Source: DSCS01 sp035391585
GTDB lineage: Bacteria > Macinerneyibacteriota > Macinerneyibacteria > Macinerneyibacteriales > DSCS01
DNA length: 58,018 nt
NCBI GenBank assembly: GCA_964574875.1
Contig: CAZNOX010000010.1
Span: forward strand, 1 to 58,018
Direction: 5' to 3'
This document shows, piece by piece, positions 16,482-24,861 of the stretch. How positions within the stretch are numbered: position 1 is the first letter of the stretch; the number at the start of each line of letters is the position of its first letter. The translations under genes and the position numbers were made by a program. The notes under the pieces were generated by a model. It searched no databases. It saw only the letters and a list, made by a program, of their open reading frames with translations, and was not told the DNA's origin.

Positions 16482-17471
16482 TTATTCCTCATGCCAGCGG
16501 ATGGCATCTTTGGGACATTTCTCCACGCAGATCCCGCAAGCCACACACTTTTCCGGGTCGATCTCGTGGATCTCCTTGACCTTGCCTCTGATGGCATCCG
16601 AAGGACAGTTTTTTGCACAGATGGTGCATCCGATACACTTTTCGGGTTCGATGACCGGGGGGATGCGCTTTCCCCCGGGGAAGAGCGCGGCCAGCTTGTC
16701 ATCAATGACATGTGTGGGACAGACTTCAGCACATTTCCCGCAGGAGATGCAGATATCATAATCGATCCGGGCCAGGTTCCCCGTGACCTTGATGGCATCC
16801 ACCGGACAGGCCTTTTCACATTTTTTACAGCCGATACAGCCCACTTTGCAGACCTTCATCACATCGCCCCCCTTATCTCTCGAAGAGCAGAGGACATCGA
16901 CTTTTTTTGAGGCTTTTTTCAATTCGATGATCTTTTTGGGGCAGGCGTCCACACAGACACCGCAGCCCACACATTTTTCTTCATTGACACGGACACCGCC
17001 GTTTTCCGTCTTGTCCATGGCATCAAAGGGACAGGCTTCCACACAGGAGTAGTATCCCAGGCATCCATAGAGACAATCCACGTCACCGCCATGGAGAAGC
17101 ATGGCGGCATTGCAGTCTTTGATCCCCTGGTACTCAAAGCGGTTCCTCATGGCATTGATATCTCCCCGGCAATGGACGACGGCCACGATCTTCTCCGATT
17201 GTGACGCTTTTTTTCCCAGGATCCCGGCAATGGCTGCTGCCGTATCAGAACCTCCGGGAATGCAGCCGCTGATCTCAGCCTCACCCTTGACCACAGCTTC
17301 CGCAAAAGAGGCACAGCCGGCATAACCGCAGGCCCCGCAATTGGCCTGGGGAAGGACCTGCTCTACTTTTTCAATGCGTTCATCTTTTTCCACATAAAAG
17401 GCTTTTGATGCCAGAGCCAGGGCCAGTCCGAGCAATAATCCCAAAATCCCTAAAACAAGTGCAGCTGTCAT
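16482..17471 (-). CDS. rnfB: Rnf complex subunit RnfB, long polyferredoxin form
   Basis: 329-aa iron-sulfur subunit that takes electrons from ferredoxin into the ion-pumping Rnf complex. One N-terminal membrane helix (1-24) is followed by the NCGACGYAGC four-Cys cluster domain (Cys45, 48, 53, 70). Six ferredoxin-type motifs come next: CLYGCLGYYSCVEACP, CVGCGVCVDACP, CIGCKKCEKACP, CISCGKCAEVCP, CIGCTICAKNCP and CVACGICVEKCP. Proteobacterial RnfB is about 190 aa with two such clusters, so this is the extended version known from some anaerobes. It is last of rnfCDGEAB. Confidence 0.96.
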   Translation of the reverse strand: MTAALVLGILGLLLGLALALASKAFYVEKDERIEKVEQVLPQANCGACGYAGCASFAEAVVKGEAEISGCIPGGSDTAAAIAGILGKKASQSEKIVAVVHCRGDINAMRNRFEYQGIKDCNAAMLLHGGDVDCLYGCLGYYSCVEACPFDAMDKTENGGVRVNEEKCVGCGVCVDACPKKIIELKKASKKVDVLCSSRDKGGDVMKVCKVGCIGCKKCEKACPVDAIKVTGNLARIDYDICISCGKCAEVCPTHVIDDKLAALFPGGKRIPPVIEPEKCIGCTICAKNCPSDAIRGKVKEIHEIDPEKCVACGICVEKCPKDAIRWHEE

Positions 17472-17480
17472 AAATGCTCC

Positions 17481-18068
17481 TTAACCGATTTTCATTCCGG
17501 AAAAACCCATAAAAGCCAGAGACATCAAAGAGGCTGTGATAAAGGTGATGGGGACTCCCTTGAGTGCTGCGGGGATATCCGCCAGGTCCAGTTTTTCTCT
17601 GATCCCGGCCATCATGACCAGGGCAAGGGTGAACCCGATCCCGGCGCTCAGACCGTTGACCACAGCTCCGATAAACGAATACTTCTCTGTGATGTTCATA
17701 ATAGTCACGCCGAGAATAGCGCAATTCGTCGTGATCAGAGGAAGGAAGATTCCCAGGGCTTTATAGAGGTCCGGAATCGATTTCTGTAAAAACATCTCGA
17801 TAAACTGGACAAGAGAGGCGATGACGACGATGAAGACAATGGTCTGAAGATACTGAAGCCCGTGTTTATCCAGGACATACCGCTGAACCGTCCATGTCAC
17901 TGCAGAAGCGATGGTCATGACGAAGATGACCGCCCCTCCCATTCCCAGGGCCGAGTCCAGTTTTTTGGAGACTCCCATGAACGGGCATATCCCGAGGAAT
18001 TTGATCAGGACGAAGTTGTTGATGAAAATCGCGGAGATCGCGATGATAAAGAGTGATCCGATAGCCAT
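17481..18068 (-). CDS. rnfA: Rnf complex subunit RnfA
   Basis: 195-aa integral membrane subunit with six hydrophobic helices. The family N-terminus INNFVLIKFLGICPFMGVSKK carries the conserved Cys that helps hold an intramembrane iron-sulfur site with RnfE. A second Cys is in ITTNCAILGV. Complete and of normal length (about 190-195). It sits 11 bases after rnfE and 9 before rnfB. Confidence 0.97.
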   Translation of the reverse strand: MAIGSLFIIAISAIFINNFVLIKFLGICPFMGVSKKLDSALGMGGAVIFVMTIASAVTWTVQRYVLDKHGLQYLQTIVFIVVIASLVQFIEMFLQKSIPDLYKALGIFLPLITTNCAILGVTIMNITEKYSFIGAVVNGLSAGIGFTLALVMMAGIREKLDLADIPAALKGVPITFITASLMSLAFMGFSGMKIG

Positions 18069-18079
18069 AATGTCTCCTC

Positions 18080-18739
18080 CTAACCCTTCTTGCCTTGTTT
18101 AAGCTTATTGATCACAGCGATGATAAGACCCATGGTGAGAAAAGCGCCGGGAGGAAGGATAAAGAGGCCCATGGGCTCATATCCCGGGACAAGGGACATC
18201 CCGAAGATCTTGTTGGCTCCCAGGATTTCTCTGATGCTTCCGATGAGGACCAGGGCCAGGGTAAATCCAAGGCCCATTCCTATGGCGTCGAGGATGGAGT
18301 AGTAGATGTTATTCTTTGAGGCGAAGGCTTCGGCCCGCCCCAGGATGATACAGTTCACGACGATGAGAGGAATGAAGAGGCCCAGTGATCTGTTGAGGTC
18401 GGGGAAGAAACCGGCCATGACAAACTGAATAATCGTCACGAAAGTCGCAATCACAACGATAAAAATAGGGATACGGACTTTCCCGGGAACAGCTTTTTTA
18501 ATCAGGGAGATCACAATATTCGAACCCAGAAGGACAAAGAGAGTCGCCAGACCCATGCCCAGCCCGTTCTGAGCCGACGAGGTCACAGCCAGGGTGGGGC
18601 ACAGCCCCAGAAGCATGACCAGGGTCGGGTTCTCCTTCACAAGCCCCTTTGAAAGCTCTTTTGCCGACCGTTTCCCCACGGGGACAAGCCAATCGGAGAT
18701 CCGGCGGAACACTGCTTTTGTTTTCTGTTTCAGAGACAT
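18080..18739 (-). CDS. rnfE: Rnf complex subunit RnfE
   Basis: 219-aa inner-membrane subunit paralogous to RnfA. Motifs: VMLLGLCPTLAVTSSAQNGLGMG near residue 40 and IVVNCIILGRAEAFAS near residue 130, with the paired Cys residues expected to ligate the membrane cluster. Six predicted helices. One base separates it from rnfG. Confidence 0.97.
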   Translation of the reverse strand: MSLKQKTKAVFRRISDWLVPVGKRSAKELSKGLVKENPTLVMLLGLCPTLAVTSSAQNGLGMGLATLFVLLGSNIVISLIKKAVPGKVRIPIFIVVIATFVTIIQFVMAGFFPDLNRSLGLFIPLIVVNCIILGRAEAFASKNNIYYSILDAIGMGLGFTLALVLIGSIREILGANKIFGMSLVPGYEPMGLFILPPGAFLTMGLIIAVINKLKQGKKG

Positions 18740-18740
18740 G

Positions 18741-19370
18741 CTACTCCCCCTCCCTGTTCATTGTTTCTCTCACAACGGCAAGATACCCTTTATTCACAGC
18801 GTCTGTCACGGCTTTGCTGGTGATCGTCGCTGCCGTGATGGCTGAAATCCCGTTCACGCCTTCAGAGACTTTTCCTTTGATCACATCGATGGTTCCGGCC
18901 TTAAGGCCTTCATACTGCCGTGTAAACCACACCACGGGCTGCCCTTCGACCTCAACGGTCTCCTGAATACGGGCCCCCAGTCCGGGGGTCTCTGTCTGGG
19001 CAATGATCTTCAGTCCGATGACTGTTCCGTCTCTTTTCAGGCCCGCCATGGCCGTGACAGGAGACGGGTCATACCCGTAGGCGAAGACTTTGATGACGAT
19101 CCCTGTCTCCTCACCCTCTGCATTCTGTCCTACCCAGTAGCGGTTTTCCACTGTGCTGTCGATCAATGCCGAGTCTTTCACATCCTCCTGCATCTTCACA
19201 GGAGTAAACTCCACCGCCTCAGGCAGAACCTCTTTCCTGGCTGACGCTTCCTGGCTCCTCTGGATCTCCTCGATCTTGGGCTTTGTCTTCTCATAGGCCG
19301 TGTTGAGGACAAAACCTGCAATAAAAGTCACAGCCAGAAGCGCAAATCCGAGTTTGATAAAGTCTTTCAT
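18741..19370 (-). CDS. rnfG: Rnf complex subunit RnfG (flavin-bearing)
   Basis: 209-aa subunit anchored by one N-terminal helix (about 6-25), with a periplasmic FMN-binding domain. The flavinylation motif appears as AATIT within ISAITAATITSKAV near residue 185; its Thr should carry covalent FMN attached by an ApbE enzyme, which is not in this window. ATG at 19370 overlaps the rnfD stop as ATGA and has GGTGAG upstream. The longer open frame inside rnfD is not used. Confidence 0.94.
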   Translation of the reverse strand: MKDFIKLGFALLAVTFIAGFVLNTAYEKTKPKIEEIQRSQEASARKEVLPEAVEFTPVKMQEDVKDSALIDSTVENRYWVGQNAEGEETGIVIKVFAYGYDPSPVTAMAGLKRDGTVIGLKIIAQTETPGLGARIQETVEVEGQPVVWFTRQYEGLKAGTIDVIKGKVSEGVNGISAITAATITSKAVTDAVNKGYLAVVRETMNREGE

Positions 19371-20437
19371 GATCTCACCTCTCCGAATGAAACAGGGACC
19401 GTATAGCGGTCGATCAAGGGAACAAAAATATTCATGAGCAGGATGGAATAGGAGACCCCTTCCGGATAACCGCCCCACATCCTGATGGTAAAGGTGAGGA
19501 CTCCGCAACCCACGGCAAAGATCCAACGGCCCCGGGCTGTTATGGGGGAGGTGACCATATCAGTGGCCATGAAGAAGGCTCCCAGCATCAACCCTCCCGT
19601 AAAGAGATGGAAGAGAGGGTCTCCGGTAAAAAGGCCGTCGATCCCTCCGAAAGCCCAGGTCAGAAGAGCCACTGTCCCCAGATATCCGGCAGGGACACGC
19701 CAGTCGGCTAACTTGGTGACAATAAGGAATATCCCGCCGATGAGAAGGAAAAGCGCTGTGGTCTCTCCCAGGCATCCGCCGATCTTGCCCAAAAAGGCGT
19801 TGATCACACTGTCCTCTGAAAAAAGCTCACCGATCACATGCCGGGCCTGTTCATGAAGAGTTGGATCATCAAGGGCCGCTCGGGCTGTTTTCAGGGCATT
19901 GAGCGGTGTCGCTGATGTCACCGAATCCAGAAATTTAGCTACAGCCGGGTCGGAGACAGCCTGTGAGACAGCAGGGTTCAGCGATAAGGCTCCTCCTGCC
20001 GGAGCTGTCCATCCTGAGGTCATGGCCACAGGATAGGAGGCCATGAGAAAGGCCCTGCCGGCAAGGGCAGGGTTGAAGATGTTATATCCCAGTCCTCCGA
20101 AGAGCTGTTTTGCGACGATGATGGCAAAAGCACTCCCCAGGGCGACTTTCCAGAGGGGAATCGTCGGCGGGACGTTGAACGCCAGGAGAAGGCCGGTTAA
20201 AAATGCGCTTCCGTCATGGACTGTGATCTTTTTTTTAAAAAGAAACTGCATGAGAGCTTCAGAAAAAAGCGCACCGGCCACAGCAGCCAGGCTCACCCAG
20301 ACCGTCTTCATCCCGAACAGAAGGACCGTATGGATATAGGCGGGCAAAAGAGCCAGGACCACAAGCCACATGACTTTGGTCACAGAAATATTCTTTTTGA
20401 TATGGGGCGATGTCGCAACAATAAATTTCTCAGCCAT
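19367..20437 (-). CDS. rnfD: Rnf complex subunit RnfD
   Basis: 356-aa polytopic membrane subunit of the NqrB/RnfD family. Several helices are clear, as well as the YNIFNPALAGRAFL segment and a covalent-FMN motif TSATPLNALK near residue 180. It should form part of the ion-translocating path. It overlaps rnfC by one base (TAATG) and rnfG by four. Confidence 0.96.
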   Translation of the reverse strand: MAEKFIVATSPHIKKNISVTKVMWLVVLALLPAYIHTVLLFGMKTVWVSLAAVAGALFSEALMQFLFKKKITVHDGSAFLTGLLLAFNVPPTIPLWKVALGSAFAIIVAKQLFGGLGYNIFNPALAGRAFLMASYPVAMTSGWTAPAGGALSLNPAVSQAVSDPAVAKFLDSVTSATPLNALKTARAALDDPTLHEQARHVIGELFSEDSVINAFLGKIGGCLGETTALFLLIGGIFLIVTKLADWRVPAGYLGTVALLTWAFGGIDGLFTGDPLFHLFTGGLMLGAFFMATDMVTSPITARGRWIFAVGCGVLTFTIRMWGGYPEGVSYSILLMNIFVPLIDRYTVPVSFGEVRS

Positions 20438-21774
20438 TATTTCGCCTCCTCTTTTTTCGCCCGCTGACGGGCCGAGATCTTACGCAAAGCCCCTTTCCCG
20501 AGCCGGACATACTGAACAAGGGGAATCTTCGACGGGCAGACATAAGCACAGCTGCCGCATTCGATGCAGGAGTTGATATTCATCTCTCCCGCTTCCTCAT
20601 ACTTCTTATTCTTCACCAGGGTGACAAGCTGAGTAGGAAGAAGTTTCATGGGACAGGCGGTGACACAGGCGCCGCAGGAGATACAGGGGCTCTCTTCAGA
20701 CCGGGGAATCTCTTTCCGGGTCATGACAAGGATCCCTGATGTCCCTTTCAGAACAGGAAGCTGCTCAGGTGTATACTGGGCAAACCCCATCATGGGCCCT
20801 CCTGATATGAGACAGGCGGCCTCTTCACGCATCCCCCCCGCTTCGTTGATGAGACGCTCATAGGTGTCCCCGATGCGGGCGATGAAATTCGCCGTCTCCT
20901 TCATCCCTTCACCGGAAACAGTCACGGCTCTCTCGATGAGAGGCTTCCCTTCATAAACAGCCTCGTAGACGGCAAAAGCCGTCCCCACGTTCTGAACGAT
21001 GATCCCCACATCAAGGGGCAGGCCGCCTGCGGGGACTTTTCTTCCGGTCAGGGAATCGATGAGCTGTTTTTCAGCTCCCTGGGGATATTTGGTCTTCACC
21101 ATCTCCACACGGAGCTCCTGATAAGGAGCACAGGCTTCGCTCATCTTTCGGTAAGCTTCCGGTTTATTGTGTTCGATCCCGATGACTCCCGATTCGGCAC
21201 CGGTATTCTTCACCATGAGAAGAAGGCCCAGAGCGACCTTCTCGCTCTCTTCCTGCATGAGCCTGTCGTCACAGGTGAGATACGGTTCGCATTCAGCGCC
21301 GTTGAGAATGATCGTGTCGACTTTTTTCCAGGAAGGAGGCGCCAGCTTGACATGAGTTGGAAATGTTGCTCCGCCCATCCCCACGATCCCCATTTCCGCG
21401 ACGACCTTTAAGAATGTCTCTCTGTCACAGGAATCAGCCGTGTATTTCGGATATTCGAAAAAGCGGTCTTCGCCCTCTCTCCGGATGACGATGGCCTCTC
21501 CCCTTCCCGAGACAGGATGGGGAAAATCGGCGATCCCGATGACTTTCCCCGTCACCGAAGAGTGGATATGAGCCGAAATGGTCCCTGCGGATTCAGCGAT
21601 CTTCTGTCCCGTCAGGACGGTATCCCCCACCTGGACGACGGCTTTAGCCGGAGCCCCGATATGCTGCGAAAGCGGGATGATGACTTGGTCCGGCAATGAC
21701 AGCCGTTTTAAGGGCTTATGTTCCGATAATTCTTTTCCCTCAGGGGGATGGATGCCTCCCTTGAACGTCAACAC
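20437..21774 (-). CDS. rnfC: Rnf complex subunit RnfC
   Basis: 445-aa peripheral subunit that passes electrons to NAD+. It has an N-terminal barrel-sandwich region (FKGGIHPPEGK), an NADH/FMN-binding segment with GMGGATFPTHVKL and LNGAECEPYLTCDDR, and two ferredoxin clusters near the C-terminus (CISCGACVTACP, CIECGSCAYVCP). Length is close to the compact clostridial type. It starts with GTG at 21774, supported by AGGAGG six bases upstream. It is first of the rnf genes, 17 bases after greA. Confidence 0.97.
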   Translation of the reverse strand: MLTFKGGIHPPEGKELSEHKPLKRLSLPDQVIIPLSQHIGAPAKAVVQVGDTVLTGQKIAESAGTISAHIHSSVTGKVIGIADFPHPVSGRGEAIVIRREGEDRFFEYPKYTADSCDRETFLKVVAEMGIVGMGGATFPTHVKLAPPSWKKVDTIILNGAECEPYLTCDDRLMQEESEKVALGLLLMVKNTGAESGVIGIEHNKPEAYRKMSEACAPYQELRVEMVKTKYPQGAEKQLIDSLTGRKVPAGGLPLDVGIIVQNVGTAFAVYEAVYEGKPLIERAVTVSGEGMKETANFIARIGDTYERLINEAGGMREEAACLISGGPMMGFAQYTPEQLPVLKGTSGILVMTRKEIPRSEESPCISCGACVTACPMKLLPTQLVTLVKNKKYEEAGEMNINSCIECGSCAYVCPSKIPLVQYVRLGKGALRKISARQRAKKEEAK

Positions 21775-21791
21775 AAAGAACCTCCTTGATC

Positions 21792-22268
21792 TCAGATACC
21801 TTTTTCTATTCCAACCACTTGCAGTTTTTGCGACCCTTCAGGGGCGCGGACAAGGACTTTGTCCCCGATTTTTTTCCCGATGAGGACACTCCCGATGGGT
21901 GATTCGTCAGATATTTTATTCGCGGAATAGTCAGCATCATCCGACCCGACGATAACATAACTCATCTCTTCCTCGGTGGTCAGGTCCACAAGGCGGACAC
22001 GGGCTCCCACGACGACGACATCATCCCTGAATTTGCTTTCATCATAAAGACGTGCATATTGAAGCCGTTCCTGAAGCTCTGATATCCTGGTCTCGATGAG
22101 CCCCTGCTTGTCCTTTGCCGTGGCATACTCGGCGTTCTCACTGAGATCCCCGAGGGCCCGGGCCTCCTGAATGGCTTTGATGATAGCCGGCCGCTCGACC
22201 TTTTTCAGACGATCAAGCTCCTCAGCCAGTTCCTGATATTTTTCTTTTGAGATATGGACTTCTTTCAT
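21792..22268 (-). CDS. greA: transcription elongation factor GreA
   Basis: 158-aa factor that stimulates transcript cleavage by backtracked RNA polymerase. The N-terminal coiled coil (about 5-75) has the acidic tip segment GDLSENAEYATAKD. The C-terminal FKBP-like domain reads ISDESPIGSVLIGKKIGD. ATG at 22268 gives exactly the usual length, with GGAGG ten bases upstream; a TTG further up is too close to that site. It leads the transcript into rnfC. Confidence 0.96.
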   Translation of the reverse strand: MKEVHISKEKYQELAEELDRLKKVERPAIIKAIQEARALGDLSENAEYATAKDKQGLIETRISELQERLQYARLYDESKFRDDVVVVGARVRLVDLTTEEEMSYVIVGSDDADYSANKISDESPIGSVLIGKKIGDKVLVRAPEGSQKLQVVGIEKGI

Positions 22269-22300
22269 GAAACACAATCCTCCTGAACGTTATTGTATTT

Positions 22301-22315
22301 ATCCCGAACCGGGAT
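22301..22315 (-). promoter_or_regulatory. small hairpin in the greA leader
   Basis: Perfect inverted repeat ATCCCG-N3-CGGGAT between the promoter and greA, about 33 bases before the ATG. No T-run follows, so it is not a simple terminator. It may stabilise or regulate the leader. Confidence 0.4.
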
Positions 22316-22329
22316 CATCAACCTGCAAA

Positions 22330-22357
22330 ATTATAACCGGTATAATTCATTCGTCAA
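22330..22357 (-). promoter_or_regulatory. promoter of greA-rnf operon
   Basis: Minus strand -35 TTGACG (22357-22352) and perfect -10 TATAAT (22335-22330) with a 16-base spacer. The -10 forms one arm of a dyad (ATTATA/TATAAT, 22330-22346). Confidence 0.75.
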
Positions 22358-22363
22358 CACAAC

Positions 22364-24025
22364 TCATTTATCGTACAAAAATCGTTTGATCTTCTTTGTG
22401 GGAGTCTTTTCGAAAGGCTCCGGCTGAAGTTCGATCCTTTTGATCTGCGAATAAGCGGGCAGTGTTTTATTGACCTGAATACGGTTGTCTTCCATCTTGT
22501 CTTTCAAAAAGGACTCCAGGTCAGTGCCGTCAAGATCCATGGCATCAAGCTCATCGTAATCGGGATAGACCAGGGCCATGAGCCCTCCGTCGCGTTCGAT
22601 CACCAGGGATTCCAGGACAAAAGAAAGGTTGTTGACCTTGTTTTCCACCTCTTCCGGATAGATATTCTGTCCTGATCCGCCCAGGATCATATTTTTACTC
22701 CGCCCTTTGATGTGGAGATACCCTCCCTTGTCCATGAGGGCCAGGTCACCTGTGTGGAGCCATCCGTCCTTGTCAATGGCCTCTTCGGTGGCTGTGGTGT
22801 TCCTGTAATAACCCAGCATCACATTGTCCCCTTTGACCAGGATCTCACCGGCGACCCTGTCCGGATGCGGGGAGTCCACCCGGGCTGCGCAATAATCCAT
22901 GGCTTTCCCCACAGATCCGTGGGGATGTTTGTCCCAGGGGGCATAGGAGATCAAGGGGCCGCATTCTGTCATCCCGTAACCCACACTCAGAGGGAACTTG
23001 ATCTTTTTGAAAAAGCGCTCCACTTCGGGGTTCAGGGGAGCCCCTCCCACGATGACTTCAAGAAAGTGATTCCCGAAGGATTCATAGAGAGACTTTTTGA
23101 TCTTTTTGTAGATCAGTTTACGTGTTCCGGGAACAGAGGTGAGGAATTTGACCGCTCCCCGGCCGATGGCGGGCTGGATCCTCTTGCGATAGATCTTCTC
23201 AATGATCAGGGGCACCATATTGACAAGGCGCGGCTTGATCTCATCGAAAGCCTTGAGGAGGATCTTCGGGGACGGAATGGTGGGAAGGAACGTGATATGG
23301 CATCCCCTGGAAAGGGGAAAAAGAAGGTCGATGGTACACCCGTATGCATGAGCAAGGGGAAGGAAAGAGAGGATCTGATCCCCGGCTTCAAGAGGCATGT
23401 TTTCACGGGAATAACGGACATTCACCGCAAGGCTTCTGTATGGGATCATGACCCCTTTGGAAAGGCCGGATGTCCCTGATGTATAGACGATAGCCGCACA
23501 GTCCTCAGGATCGATGGCCTTCCACGGAAGGGAGAACTCCTCAGCGGCAAGTGTCTTGTATTGATCCCGGAAGGAGTCTCTCAGGCGGTCAAGTTCCTTT
23601 TTTCCGCCGGATATCCGGCTCAAAAGGACTTCAAAAGTCTCCAGGGAGAAGATGGCCTGAAGATCTTTCAGAGAGTTTTCGTCGATCTTCTCATAAATGG
23701 ATTCAGTGACGAAAAAGAGGATGGAATCCGAATGATTCACGATATGCTGGACATCTTCCGGATGAAAATCGGGAAGGATGGGAACAACCACGGCTCCATA
23801 AGTGAGTGCTGAGAGATAGACATAAGCCCAGTGAGTACTGTTTCGGCCTAAAAGGGCGATCTTGTCGCCTTTTTTGATATCAAATTTCTTGAATAACGCG
23901 TGAAAAAGCATGATCTCACGGCCAAATTCACCATAAGTCACGCTTTTGTCCTGGTAATCAGAAAAGGCCGGACGGTCCCAGTTCTGTCGGATCCCTTCTT
24001 CATAACCTTGAATGAGTTGTTCCAT
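22364..24025 (-). CDS. AMP-dependent acyl-CoA synthetase (long-chain type)
   Basis: 553-aa adenylate-forming ligase that activates a carboxylic acid, probably a long-chain fatty acid, to its CoA ester. Motifs in order: AMP-binding P-loop YTSGTSGLSKGV (about 177), A5 segment GYGMTECGPLI, GEILVKGDNVMLGYY, A7 HTGDL, A8 GRSKNMILGGSGQNIYPEEVE and the C-terminal catalytic Lys in TPTKKIKRF. The Gly-Gln-Asn form in A8 is common in bacterial long-chain enzymes, but chain length is not certain. It lies alone between the tRNA cluster and greA. Confidence 0.92.
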   Translation of the reverse strand: MEQLIQGYEEGIRQNWDRPAFSDYQDKSVTYGEFGREIMLFHALFKKFDIKKGDKIALLGRNSTHWAYVYLSALTYGAVVVPILPDFHPEDVQHIVNHSDSILFFVTESIYEKIDENSLKDLQAIFSLETFEVLLSRISGGKKELDRLRDSFRDQYKTLAAEEFSLPWKAIDPEDCAAIVYTSGTSGLSKGVMIPYRSLAVNVRYSRENMPLEAGDQILSFLPLAHAYGCTIDLLFPLSRGCHITFLPTIPSPKILLKAFDEIKPRLVNMVPLIIEKIYRKRIQPAIGRGAVKFLTSVPGTRKLIYKKIKKSLYESFGNHFLEVIVGGAPLNPEVERFFKKIKFPLSVGYGMTECGPLISYAPWDKHPHGSVGKAMDYCAARVDSPHPDRVAGEILVKGDNVMLGYYRNTTATEEAIDKDGWLHTGDLALMDKGGYLHIKGRSKNMILGGSGQNIYPEEVENKVNNLSFVLESLVIERDGGLMALVYPDYDELDAMDLDGTDLESFLKDKMEDNRIQVNKTLPAYSQIKRIELQPEPFEKTPTKKIKRFLYDK

Positions 24026-24110
24026 AATTCTCCTTTCCCCGTAGATTATTTTACAGTAAATCAGTATTATCTCAATATATTTTTTGTTTCATGCCGGGAG
24101 AACTTTTGGG

Positions 24111-24139
24111 TTGACAAATATAGGGGCATCCAGTAATAT
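24111..24139 (+). promoter_or_regulatory. promoter of the Pro-Arg-His-Lys tRNA cluster
   Basis: Plus strand TTGACA (24111-24116) and TAATAT (24134-24139) with a 17-base spacer, 15 bases before tRNA-Pro. Confidence 0.8.
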
Positions 24140-24154
24140 ACCCGTGCCTGACGG

Positions 24155-24228
24155 CGGGGTGTGGCGCAGCCCGGTAGCGCACCTGCCTTGGGAGCAGGTG
24201 GTCGGAGGTTCAAATCCTCTCACCCCGA
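24155..24228 (+). tRNA. tRNA-Pro (anticodon TGG)
   Basis: 74-nt cloverleaf. The acceptor is CGGGGTG/CACCCCG, the anticodon stem CCTGC/GCAGG, and the loop CTTGGGA gives TGG. The T arm is GGAGG-TTCAAAT-CCTCT. Discriminator A; CCA not encoded. First of four tRNAs on one transcript. Confidence 0.97.
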
Positions 24229-24246
24229 TGAATTCCCGGAGCAAAT

Positions 24247-24320
24247 GCGTCCGTAGCTCAGCCGGATAGAGCACCAGACTTCTAATCTGGGGGTCACAGG
24301 TTCGAATCCTGTCGGACGTG
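24247..24320 (+). tRNA. tRNA-Arg (anticodon TCT)
   Basis: 74-nt cloverleaf. The acceptor is GCGTCCG/CGGACGT, the anticodon stem CCAGA/TCTGG, and the loop CTTCTAA gives TCT for AGA/AGG. Discriminator G; CCA not encoded. Confidence 0.97.
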
Positions 24321-24343
24321 CTTAATCAGGTCACTTATCATAC

Positions 24344-24417
24344 GGTGGGTGTAGCTCAGCTGGTAGAGCAACGGATTGTGGCTCCGTTGGTCGTGGGTTC
24401 AAATCCCATCATCCACC
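24344..24417 (+). tRNA. tRNA-His (anticodon GTG)
   Basis: Cloverleaf with the His identity pair: an extra G at -1 (24344) opposite C73 (24417). The acceptor is GTGGGTG/CATCCAC with one G-U. The anticodon stem ACGGA/TCCGT holds loop TTGTGGC, giving GTG. CCA is not encoded. Confidence 0.97.
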
Positions 24418-24419
24418 CT

Positions 24420-24492
<73 letters not shown>

Positions 24493-24493
24493 T

Positions 24494-24524
24494 AAAAAAA
24501 AAGGCGCTTAAAGCGCCTTTTTTT
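24494..24524. terminator. bidirectional intrinsic terminator
   Basis: A-run, then stem GGCGCT/AGCGCC with a short TAA loop, then a T-run of seven. It serves the plus-strand tRNA cluster and, in reverse, the minus-strand ruv-yajC operon. The yajC stop codon lies at its edge. Confidence 0.9.
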
Positions 24525-24861
24525 ATTGCTTCTGGAGGTCCTCCCCCGTCTTCGGGTCTGTGGCCAGTCCCGCGATCATGCTTTTCAGGTATTCGATCTT
24601 GACTCCGTCAGCGATCCTCAAAACGACTTTTTCATCTTCGATCTTGACGATGGTCCCGTAAAGACCCGCATTAGTGAGGACTTTGTCTCCGGGGTTGAGT
24701 TGGTTCAGCATCTCCTGATGTCTTTTTCTCTGCTTTTTCTGGGGAACGATGAGAATCAGGTAAAAAACCAGGAAAAACGCAAGAATAGGCAGAAGTCCGA
24801 TAATGGGATTCTGTCCTGTGGCTGCCTGAGCCGTGAGCATTCCAGTGATCAATGTGTTCAT
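24523..24861 (-). CDS. yajC: preprotein translocase subunit YajC
   Basis: 112-aa accessory subunit of the SecDF-YajC complex. One membrane helix (about 20-39, GLLPILAFFLVFYLILIVP) is followed by the family signature QKKQRKRHQEMLNQLNPGDKV and a small soluble domain ending in a basic/polar tail. GGAGG is 7 bases before the ATG. It is last in the yebC-ruv operon, and its ATG overlaps the mobB stop as ATGA. secD and secF, which often follow yajC, are absent here. Confidence 0.94.
   Translation of the reverse strand: MNTLITGMLTAQAATGQNPIIGLLPILAFFLVFYLILIVPQKKQRKRHQEMLNQLNPGDKVLTNAGLYGTIVKIEDEKVVLRIADGVKIEYLKSMIAGLATDPKTGEDLQKQ

Noticed and set aside
22712..23479. 255-residue open frame on the plus strand
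   Set aside because: Mirror frame of the acyl-CoA synthetase gene with no independent support.
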